The notes under the pieces were generated by a model. That model was not told where the DNA came from and made no database searches. It worked only from the letters and a program-made list of their open reading frames with translations. Position numbers and translations under genes: made by a program. A stretch of DNA of 64,000 nt. Source: Lingula anatina. Its lineage: Eukaryota > Brachiopoda > Lingulata > Lingulida > Lingulidae. Below are positions 56,801 to 64,000 of the stretch, one piece after another. Position 1 is the first letter of the stretch, and each line of letters starts with the position of its first letter. The stretch spans positions 1,424,122 through 1,488,121 of the forward strand of contig NW_019773736.1 in assembly GCF_001039355.2 (NCBI RefSeq). The letters are read 5' to 3'.

Positions 56801-57793
56801 TGCATGTTTCATCAGACAAATTTATGTCAGTCTCATGTTGATTTTTTTGCATCGTGTTCAGATATGTTTATGGATAAAGTAATTAAGTACTCTTGCTTTT
56901 GTTTGGGTCTTCTTTCTGTGGTGTCGACGTTAGGATTGCTTAAATCGTATTTTAGGCTTGAAGGACTGTTTCGGATGAAAGAAGTTGCTGTTGCATTGAA
57001 TGTCATTGAAGTGCAAACGATTATACCAGTTGCGATAATATTTGTTAACAGTATGTGGATGGCAGATCCTTATTCCAGCCTGTCTAATTCCTGGCGGAGG
57101 AGCCCATCGTGTCACGTTGCATCTTTTTTCTACATTTTTCCTCAGGTTTGTGTTCCTATAATAGTATTTTTCGCTGCTATACAGGCGATAATATTACGAG
57201 CCGCTGGAATCGAGAAAGCACATGTGTTAAAGCGCATAGTGTGCGTTGGCATAGTTGTTGTCCTCATCATGTTAGTAACCTTTAGTGTTCTTTTGTCCAT
57301 GGAGGTACAAATCCATACTGGTACCTGTTATCCTTTCATGTTAAGCAGTCTTATGACTGAAATACAGTATAATTCTTTAACGATTGAAATCACATATCTA
57401 TCAATGTCTGTAATTTCTTTATCTACTTTCGCAGGAGTTTTTATGTATCTGTTGTATTCTCTGAGATCTCCGTCATCCCTAACCGATTTTCGCAGTATGT
57501 GCTGCTTTTTGGAAATTGCCTTATCCGATGCCATACGCTGGTTCCCGTTCACAGTCTCGTGTATCTTGCACTTAAAGAACAATCCGGTGTCTGATTATGC
57601 TGCGCAGTGGGTGCAGTTAGTTGTGCTTAACATGCGGCCCATCGCATGTGCCTTTATTCATATTTGTTTAGGGCCTTTGTGGAAGAAAGTTGAGCGTTTT
57701 TTTGTACAGACAGGGGTTGGGTCCACTAGTCAACCAGCATTGGGGAGGCAAAGGATGGAGGCAAGAGAAGAACAGGAAGACACGCGATTATAG
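38853..57793 (+). CDS. CUB/C-type lectin/LDLa/LRR seven-transmembrane receptor (GRL101-like)
   Basis: Two coding exons, 38853-41480 and 54797-57793, joined by a phase-0 GT-AG intron, giving about 1,874 residues. Order: signal peptide (1-25), CUB-like domain (about 85-192), long Cys- and Asn-rich region with further CUB-like stretches, C-type lectin domain (about 796-976) split by the intron, three LDLa repeats (about 995-1105), one degenerate LDLa, a glycosylated Cys block, two more LDLa (about 1248-1330), LRR N-cap, about seven LRRs, then seven membrane segments (about 1570-1837). LDLa+LRR+7TM is the architecture of relaxin receptors and snail GRL101. The sixth segment keeps a relaxin-receptor-like SDAIRWFPF. 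The usual DRY-type motif after segment 3 and NPxxY in segment 7 are not recognisable, so coupling may be unusual. ATG 38853 fits the signal peptide; a further 5' exon cannot be excluded. Confidence 0.85.
41803..41853. repeat. (AAT)n microsatellite
   Basis: AAT trinucleotide array with one interruption. Confidence 0.95.
41865..42055. mobile_element. MITE fragment related to 60381-60590
   Basis: Shares the CCCCAGGGAGTTAGGTCGAT stretch and the inverted GATCGATCTA end with the element at about 60.4-60.6 kb, and has an internal AAATGTCTGTC / GACAGACATTT inverted pair. The left end is not clear. Confidence 0.55.
42472..42734 (-). repeat. 3' LTR of the BEL/Pao element
   Basis: 263 bp, direct repeat of 48429-48689. 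A purine-rich AAGGGAGCCA stretch immediately precedes it on the minus strand, a weak polypurine-tract candidate. Confidence 0.9.
43246..44184 (-). pseudogene. BEL/Pao integrase core and C-terminal region
   Basis: About 312 residues open. Catalytic Asp in GVDYFGPF, Asp in SDNGTNF and Glu in GGVWERSIR are all visible, followed by the basic C-terminal domain usual in BEL/Pao integrases. It is separated from the preceding domain by a frame change near 44,200-44,290, so the full protein cannot be made from this copy. Confidence 0.85.
44286..45275 (-). pseudogene. BEL/Pao RNase H to integrase zinc-finger region
   Basis: Continues the reverse transcriptase in another frame; the switch lies near 45,200, inside the RNase H start (HFSDAS). 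Later RNase H acidic residues are in LELTAA and SWTDST. The integrase His pair occurs near the end ([10 protein letters not shown]). Confidence 0.8.
44968..46095 (-). pseudogene. BEL/Pao reverse transcriptase
   Basis: The palm motif FYVDDCL is intact (near 45,760), and the preceding DIEAMYHQ fits the first catalytic Asp. The reading frame runs past the RNase H start in the wrong frame because of the frameshift near 45,200. The upstream part, 46,095-46,310, has stop codons in the frame that links it to protease. Confidence 0.85.
46309..47091 (-). pseudogene. BEL/Pao aspartic protease region
   Basis: Contains the retropepsin-like [10 protein letters not shown] motif (a DSG active site) at about residue 28 of the open stretch. 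Typical of the domain between gag and reverse transcriptase. It is out of frame with gag. Confidence 0.8.
47255..48403 (-). pseudogene. BEL/Pao gag, interrupted
   Basis: Starts at [11 protein letters not shown] (48403) with a lysine/glutamate-rich coiled-coil-like stretch, stops at 48128, and resumes in the same frame at 47932. The second part has a CCHC zinc knuckle ([14 protein letters not shown]) and a preceding Cys-rich segment. In-frame stop(s) between 48,128 and 47,932 break it. Confidence 0.82.
48429..48689 (-). repeat. 5' LTR of the BEL/Pao element
   Basis: 261 bp; starts TGTAACTGAC and ends CCCGCAACA on the minus strand. A tRNA primer-binding site just inside was not recognised. Confidence 0.9.
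48863..49522 (-). pseudogene. LINE ORF2 C-terminal domain
   Basis: Carries [20 protein letters not shown] and a following CP, a Cys-Cys-His-Cys pattern found after the reverse transcriptase in many LINEs. It is separated from the reverse transcriptase by a frame break near 49,600. Confidence 0.75.
49636..50912 (-). pseudogene. LINE reverse transcriptase
   Basis: Two open pieces, 50912-50637 and 50532-49636. The first has the N-terminal palm region ([15 protein letters not shown]). The second has [33 protein letters not shown] and the catalytic LMFADDVS. The break at about 50,530-50,640 disrupts fingers sequence. Confidence 0.88.
50900..51600 (-). pseudogene. LINE apurinic-type endonuclease
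   Basis: Two pieces: 51600-51337 with the [10 protein letters not shown] motif and 51157-50900 with [12 protein letters not shown], the SDH active-site motif. The stretch 51,160-51,340 between them is out of frame, and the N-terminal part of the domain is decayed. Confidence 0.82.
51913..53012 (-). pseudogene. LINE ORF1, interrupted
   Basis: The N-terminal part (53012-52647) has a lysine-rich start and a predicted coiled coil; the C-terminal part (52365-51913) resembles an RNA-binding ORF1p domain ([20 protein letters not shown]). Between them an inverted duplication at 52617-52736 and frame changes destroy the ORF. Confidence 0.75.
52617..52736. repeat. 53-bp-arm inverted duplication inside LINE ORF1
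   Basis: 52617-52670 and 52683-52736 are near-perfect reverse complements around a 12-nt spacer. Both arms encode the same [15 protein letters not shown] peptide, one on each strand, so coding sequence was duplicated in inverted orientation. Confidence 0.88.
53160..54796. other. Intron remainder without recognised feature
   Basis: AT-rich, short open frames only, no domain. An AT dinucleotide run lies near 54,342-54,357. Confidence 0.6.
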
Positions 57794-59600
57794 AATATAT
57801 ATATGAACAATCAATGTACCTACATCAAAAAGTGTATTTTCTAAAATGTCATGTTTTAATTGTAGAATATTCATTTTATTTCCAATCTTACGTGATTTAA
57901 CTTTAATGCTTCATTCAGCTTTTAGTTTTGTAAATGCAGGGCTAGATACTTAAACTATTTATGATTGTGTAAGTTGGTCTGAAGGTTAGGCTGTATTGTT
58001 GCAATTAGAAAACTTTTCAAATTTTGTGACTTAAATCTGAATGCTTTGGTTGAGGCATCTTTTAATGAAATGTGAAATAAACCAGCGAAGCTGTTGGGTT
58101 TGTCGAGATGAATACCTTATAGCAATTGCAAATTTATTTCAAAAGAAGTAGTCATGATTTGAATATATATAATACTCTATCCGTGAAATTGATTTCTGTA
58201 AAAATGAGTGTTAATTAATACGTAGTTGGTATTTTCTGTCGTTTGAAAGAACAATTTAATTGATGTATATTATATAAATTTTTAATATAACAATTTAATT
58301 TATGATCATTTTATATTTTATGTAATTGTCTCTTATAACTTTTCACATTGCATATCTGTAACACAAATTTTCCTGGTAATTTCCATTATTGATATTTCAT
58401 GATAACCGATCTAATTTCTTTTGATTTATCTGATTCTATTGTATTGTATTATCTGAATGTAATTATATAATCAGATTTTCAAATTTATGCATTTTGTAAG
58501 ATACTATTTTAATGAAAGATTTAAAGATATTCACGATGTTTCAAACATTACCGCTCAGATATTCATTCATCAATAATCCGTCAGTGTGCATTAATTATGT
58601 GTATAAAAAGTATCTTCACCAAGTTATGGTTTTACTTACTTTTTTATTTTTGCTTCCACTTATGCTGTGACACGCGTTTGTTAGAGACATGCAATCACCA
58701 CTAAAGGTGTATTTTTCAATCGATGCAATTGTGAAACAAGCATGCATATTGTCACATGACATATTACAAGCTATAAGCTGCTTACACCTTATGTTCAACC
58801 TGCAGTCCACGCCCTCTTAACGACTTGCATGACGTGGTCTGATGGGATCCAGAAACTCCTTTTTACACTTGATCTTGGGGTTGCGTGGCTTAGTCAATCA
58901 CAAAAAAAAAAAAAATCACAATTTTCAAAATGAGTCAAACTGGCCACTCTGCCAAGCTACACAATTAGCAAATATAAGTCCAACAGTGAAATGGCTCTCT
59001 TCATTATGCTTAACCAAAATGTGAAAGGGCAGGTCACAAATGTTGACCTAATTACAAATTATGACAGTTTGTCAGTCATTGTTCAACTATGTCCAATTGG
59101 TAAAGAAATCCAAATAAAAAAAAAAGACGACAAAAACTAAAAGGTGTGACAGAATCCGTTGTCAACGTACCCTAGGGGCATTGAAAGATGAATGACACTA
59201 ATACTTCAGATCACGGCTAGTGTAAAAAACAGACCAACAGACCTGCTTTAATAAGATTTCAGTACCATCAGCTGATACAAGGTCAACAGAAAGTAAATTA
59301 TACAAAATCTTTAACAGTGTCAAAATAGATAATTTCGCCGAGCTCCCTCTCCAATTCTATAATTGAGTCATTTAAGAAAAGAAATGGCATAATTGCTCTT
59401 ATCGGTAACTTCTGGCATATTCCTTGAACTGCAAAATACGACTGCTCTAAATACTGTACATGTACATTGTTTTAATATACATTAAACTAAATCCATTGTA
59501 CGCACTTCACGTTCACACATCATCTCGACAGCCAGTTGACGCACATGTACCGGGTAGCTTAGACCAGTAGGTTATGAGACGACCGTCACGAGTGAAATAT
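57794..59600. other. Receptor 3' flank and intergenic
   Basis: Very AT-rich 3' flank with a poly(A) signal candidate at 58,076. No further gene is recognised up to the repeats at 59.6 kb. Confidence 0.55.
58076..58081 (+). promoter_or_regulatory. Poly(A) signal candidate for the receptor gene
   Basis: AATAAA, 283 bp past the stop codon. The AT-rich flank makes other sites possible. Confidence 0.4.
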
Positions 59601-59967
59601 TTAAAAAAAAACGGATATATCTTTAAAGTACTACTTAATTAAAACTGCAGATGAAAGACACAAACGTTTACCACACCACAAGACGCCAAATAGTCCATGA
59701 GCCAAAGGCCAAAAAATCCAATTTNTATTATGAATATTCATCAGTTCTGTAAGTTTCAAGGCAAAAGGTAAAATGGTTTTCCACTTATCGTGTTATCAGT
59801 GCTGCATACATGCTGAAAAAAGTGAAAAAACAGCATAAATTCCCCAAAAGTGACCCGATCATGCTGATTTTCGAACTTGACCTGCGTATTATGAATATTC
59901 ATCAGTTCTGCAAGTTTCAAGTCAAAAGGTAAAATGGTTTTCCACTTATCGTGTTATCGGTAAAAGT

Positions 59968-59969
59968 GC

Positions 59970-60020
<51 letters not shown>

Positions 60021-60048
60021 GCAGCGACGACGGCGACGGCGACGACAG
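59968..60048. repeat. GACGGC / GACGAC minisatellite
   Basis: Perfect and near-perfect six- and nine-base units, strongly GC-rich in an AT-rich setting. Confidence 0.92.
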
Positions 60049-60064
60049 ACGCAGATGATGGCTA

Positions 60065-60094
60065 TATGTACAGACACATCTGTGTCTGTACATA
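60065..60094. repeat. Perfect 30-bp palindrome
   Basis: TATGTACAGACACA, TC, then the exact reverse complement. Could be a hairpin end of a non-autonomous transposon. Confidence 0.85.
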
Positions 60095-60380
60095 AAAATG
60101 GATATATCTTTAAAGTACTACTTAATTAAAACTGCATATGAATGACACAAACGTTTACCACACCACAAGACGCCAAAGGAGTATCTGTTACTGAAACTAG
60201 CGGTTGATTGAAAAACGGAGGTAAGTTACAAGGATTAATGCAGGGACCATTTACACATCAAACTGTATCCAATCCAGGATTTCCGCGACAAATACAATTT
60301 ACCACGAAGTTCTCCATTACCCGCCAATCATTGGAATCGCCATCTCAAGGAACCGAAACACTGCGACAGTAAGGCTCTAT

Positions 60381-60590
60381 TCCCATAGATTTTAGATCGA
60401 TCTATCCCCGCGGGGAGTCTCACTAGATTACTTTCAGATAATCCGACTTAAATGTCCGTCCCGCTTACCACAAGCTGTAAGGGGGTTATTAACTTTCGCG
60501 TCCGCCCGGCTGACAGCTATTTAGCGTGAACCCCCAGGGAGTTAGGTCGATCTAAAGTAGGTCGATCTAATCTATGGAAATGGGGTGTAA
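60381..60590. mobile_element. MITE with GATCGATCTA-type terminal inverted repeats
   Basis: Left end TTCCCATAGATTTTAGATCG, right end the near reverse complement (AGGTCGATCTAATCTATGGA). The interior shares CCCCAGGGAGTTAGGTCGAT with the fragment at about 41.9-42.05 kb. No coding content. Confidence 0.7.
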
Positions 60591-60599
60591 GATCATCCT

Positions 60600-61280
60600 T
60601 GGGGACTGATGTGGAGCGGGACTAAATGCGGTGCCCGGACTATCCATTGCAATTAAAAGATAAATACTGAAGCTGCCATGGCTTTCTCATTGAGAAGAAA
60701 GAAAATTTATTTGAATCATGATTATAACAGCTCCTCTGACTTTGGCAAAGCCAGTTATTAGGAAAAGGGACCGAGTTCTGGTAAACTACATATGTACATC
60801 TGGTTCTTTTTGCTTTTAATATAGTTTCTGAGTCTCGTTTGGTTTCTAAGAGAGAAAACTTGTACATTCGGAGGGAGGGTGGGTGGGTGTCAAAGCGCAG
60901 AAATCAGTTCAAAGACAGATGCATTATTGAATAATTAGATGCAGGAAAAACCTCATTTTCGTTATCTGGGCGATATTAAAGGGTTACGATACCCTGAAGC
61001 CTGTGCTGTTGCCTAGTAGATCAGAGTCTGAACTGTGCTGCCATCTACAGTATTAGTACATGTCTGTACAGTCTTGGCTTGACTAGCAAGTGCTGCCATC
61101 TACAGGTACCAGTGTAACTATAACCAGGTAGTGACTAGAAATTGCATAGTTTTATATGTCATGATTTGACTATGGCGTTACAAAAGTTTATGTGTTGTTG
61201 AATAAAATGTTTCAGTAACAATGAGGTATCAGCAAGTGCTGCCACCTATTATTGCATTTGATGCTTTACATATGCTGCCA
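60600..61280. other. Intergenic
   Basis: No gene is recognised. Several short repeated phrases (for example GTGCTGCCATCTACAG at about 61,036 and 61,089) suggest a small local repeat. Confidence 0.5.
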
Positions 61281-61286
61281 TTTATT
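61281..61286 (-). promoter_or_regulatory. Poly(A) signal of the HIT gene
   Basis: AATAAA on the minus strand, about 28 bp past the stop codon. Confidence 0.5.
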
Positions 61287-61313
61287 GTTTGTAATTTGAC
61301 AAAAAATTGTAGC

Positions 61314-62894
61314 TCATTTCTCATCTTCCTCATCTTTGAGGATAAGCTTTTGTAAAGACTTCAGATCTTCTTCCTTAGCTTGTGGTCCTTCTTTAGTCGT
61401 GATATACCCACGATAGGTTTCCACGTGTTCTGGCTCGACGTGTAGGCGGGCGACTTCCTCTGGACCTGAGGCATGCAGCGGGATAAGCTTGACGTGGGCA
61501 TAATCTACTGCCATCCCCTCACACACCATGGCAACATTGGGAGTGTTGAAAGCCTTCTGAAGCAACTGACCCACTTTTCTGAAAAGAGGGAGGGAAATTC
61601 AACGGCCACACTGTTTTGACTGATGGAACACTGTATTTTTACACTGTATAAGAACATGTATGTTCTGAAGAATGACATAACAAGTATGAAGATGATTCTC
61701 AAGCAGCTGGTCCATCTTCCATCTTCAAGAAAGAAAGTGAAATATATGTAATGGCCAAATTTCAGTTTATTTTTTTATTATTTTTTTTTTATTGACAAAG
61801 GCAATTAAAAACATTTCAAATGCTTCATTTTTCCACAAAGTTTACTGCTGGAAGTTTTTTCATTTTTCATTTTCACAAATTCACAACAAATTACTTTCTG
61901 AGACAAAACCAACAAATTTTGAATTAACATTTTGCAAATTAACAAAAAAAAAAAAAAAACATATTTGAGGCAAAATTGCTCATTTATCCTGTTAGGAAGT
62001 TTAGGGTTAGTGTCAAAATTACATTATTCCCAATACTTGGATCTTTTTCATTTATTTAAGTATTTCATAGCATTTTTAAGACTTGTTTCCATGGTATCAC
62101 TCACTGTTGTCTCCATGGCAACAGTACTCACTACTGTAACCATGGTTACACTCACCTTGCTGCTAACATTAAAGAAACGTAGTCCTGTTCTTCTATTGCA
62201 GGAATGTTGCTTGATAACCGTTTCCGTGGCAACAGGACAGTAAAGCCCGGAGTGTTTGGAAAGGGAGTCAAAACAGCCACATGGTCTGTGTAGAAGACAG
62301 ATCAAGAGAAAATTATTAATCATTTTTTTCCAGTATAATTTTGGAGTAGAAATTTAAATAGCAAAAGAAAACTCTCATCACGAAATGTAATGGGTACCTG
62401 TACAGGGTTGTATTTCCCATTTACCCCATCCACTAGCAGTCTGTGACATTAACCACACCCATTTACCCCATTCACTAGCAGTCTGGGACATAAACCACAG
62501 GCACAGTTTCCAATGCCAGGACTTATGTCTATAACATTTCTAATAATTTATTTTTAATAATAAGACCTGTCCAGGCCTGAGGATATTTTCACAACTTTTA
62601 AGTTCATGTTTGTTCTAATAAACTCGTTAAAGAGGGCTATAGCAGCTCAACCATCTGTTGCTTAGTAATGTACAAACCTTCACTTTGCCAAATACGCCAT
62701 TGCTGTACTTCCCCTCTGATGATTCGACTGAAAAGATTATCATCTTTGGGGTTGCCATGAAAAGTGTAATCTTCAACAAAAGGAGGTTGGCACTGTAGAA
62801 TGGAAGACTTCACTGCATCGAGGGTATCGTCCGAGGCCTTCGGTCCATCCTTGGTACTGGTGTAGCCTTTGTATTTGTCTGAGTATTCAAGGTC
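61314..62894 (-). CDS. HIT-domain (histidine triad) protein, 3' part, probably tandem HIT
   Basis: Three exons (minus): 62894-62678, 62285-62156 and 61578-61314, with consistent phases (1, then 2) and GT-AG introns. They encode one complete HIT fold: LFSRIIRGEVQQWRIW, then DDHVAVL... region (HVAVLTPFPNTPGFTVLL), then the active-site region VDYAHVKLIPLH. The triad is Tyr-x-His-x-Lys, keeping only the middle His that acts as nucleophile in nucleotide hydrolases and transferases of this family. The first exon begins with YKGYTSTKDGPKASDDTL, which matches the tail of the last exon (YRGYITTKEGPQAKEEDL). That suggests another HIT unit lies upstream, beyond the right edge. Gene start is not in the window. 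Substrate unknown. Confidence 0.78.
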
Positions 62895-64000
62895 CTAGAA
62901 TATGTTAAAATGTGCAATAATATGCAAGTATTATATTTTTATGTAGTTCAGTGGCATATCTGGGAATAAGTTGGGTTGGTATCTGTGGTGGATCCAGAGA
63001 TATTTCTGATAGTCTTCCAAATTACCTTTGTTGATTCATCCTTCATTTTTGACCACCTTCCAGCAGAAAAAATTAGATATCCACCAGTGAGACTTGAAAA
63101 ATTCTGACTGTCTTCTGGGAGACCTACATGACAGCTTCTGTCTGCCCTGTGGTATCACCATGTTTAAGTAATTACACCAAATAGAGAGTCTTTTTCCCTT
63201 AAACCGTACACAAATTCAATCCAACTGTTTGGATCCTTCAAAATCAATGCAGTTAGTTGGCTACATGGAGCGCAAGGGCTTTGATTAGATTACTCTTTTA
63301 CCTAATACACTTGCTATCAAGTTTTCAATCTCTCAAAATGATGCAATACAGAAATACCGTGTTTGCCTAAAAAGGGTTTTAAGTCTGAATTTTTTTCTTG
63401 TAGTTCTACGGTATCCACCCTGAGCTTCAGAGCTAACTTGACACTAACCTTTTCACTGTAGCCTATCTCCATCGTGTCAAGTAACCTCTGACGAAAATAG
63501 TTTGACCTATTTTATATAAGCCAATCGAATCCATGTTTCAANTGAGAAAATTCAGCAAAGAATGAATAGAAAAACATGACAAATAATGAAAAAATGTTGC
63601 AGAAATTCTGATCTAGTTTGTTTATTTGGTAAATGGAAAGACGTTTAGCAAGTGACAGTTTGGGGTCATTCAAAGGTACTGCAGGCAAATTTGAAAAAAA
63701 AAATATAAAGATTTATTAAAAAGGAAAAGAGGGCTCCTCACACTAGGAAATAAAAAATGATGAAATAAGTATAATATTTAAAAATTTTGGATATCATTTG
63801 AGGTAAACTGATTGGAGCAGACACAGCAGACATTTAAATGAAAAGCATGCGCAGTTGCCTGTTATCATCAAAAATTCTATTTAATTATACAATCTTTCAG
63901 CAAAGCATTTCATAAAAGAAAGCATAATCCATTAATTTGGAGGTAATCAAATTTTATAGACTTGTATATTTTAAATTGGAAAATCTACTTGTTAATATCA
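62895..64000. other. Intron or intergenic at right edge
   Basis: No further HIT exon was recognised on the minus strand, so this is probably intron of the HIT gene. One N at 63542 marks a contig joint. Confidence 0.5.

Larger units (their letters stand above)
59611..60180. repeat. Nested direct repeats with GACGGC minisatellite
   Basis: An outer pair of about 85 bp (59,611-59,697 and 60,096-60,180), an inner pair of about 80 bp (59,726-59,810 and 59,886-59,965), then a GAC/GGC minisatellite at 59,968-60,048 and a 30-bp palindrome at 60,065-60,094. An N at 59,725 sits exactly at the start of the first inner copy. Confidence 0.8.

Noticed and set aside
59968-60048. GACGGC array as a CRISPR-like array
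   Set aside because: Units are 6-9 bp with no spacers; it is a simple minisatellite in animal DNA.

Overview
The window is AT-rich animal DNA: GT-AG introns, TATA-type promoters, many transposon copies and microsatellites, and a few single N bases. An LDLa/LRR seven-transmembrane receptor of the type first known from the snail Lymnaea (GRL101), tandem short pentraxins, a BEL/Pao element and an intron-containing gypsy-like integrase together suggest a marine invertebrate. It could be a lophotrochozoan such as a mollusc or brachiopod; a cephalochordate or hemichordate cannot be excluded from the sequence alone.

Positions 1 to about 35,300 hold a tandem cluster of secreted short pentraxin genes, all on the minus strand. 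Four complete three-exon genes are present (ending at 6926, 15607, 26129 and 33526). Each has a signal-peptide exon, a 390-393 nt exon and a 227 nt last exon, all joined by phase-1 introns. There are eight signal-peptide first exons but only four bodies. The extra ones (3338, 5200, 12441, 21231) also have an ATG, a hydrophobic core and a phase-1 donor; the last three have a TATA-like box, and the 3338 exon has only a poor one. Genes A and B lie in a roughly 8.7-kb tandem duplication. After that duplication two palindromic Harbinger-like MITEs inserted at different sites, and an intron-containing GIN/KRBA2-like integrase segment (about 21,498-24,856) came to lie at a duplication junction. Genes E and F are a second, more diverged pair.

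Positions 28,600-33,500 and 35,300-38,850 hold no convincing gene, only repeats, hairpins and homopolymer runs.

Positions 38,853-57,793 encode one large plus-strand receptor of about 1,874 residues in two coding exons: signal peptide, CUB, long Cys/Asn-rich region, C-type lectin domain, LDLa repeats, LRRs and seven membrane segments. Its 13.3-kb phase-0 intron splits the lectin domain. That intron holds a BEL/Pao LTR retrotransposon (42,472-48,689, both LTRs, 5-bp target duplication) and, directly beside it, a decayed non-LTR retrotransposon (about 48,720-53,150). Both are antisense to the host gene.

Positions 57,800-61,300 hold the receptor 3' flank, a GACGGC minisatellite and a MITE. At 61,314-62,894 (minus) lie the last three exons of a HIT-domain gene, probably a tandem double-HIT protein, that runs off the right edge.

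The pentraxins (secreted pattern-binding discs) and the CUB/lectin/LDLa receptor are both plausible recognition molecules, but nothing in the sequence shows that they act together.
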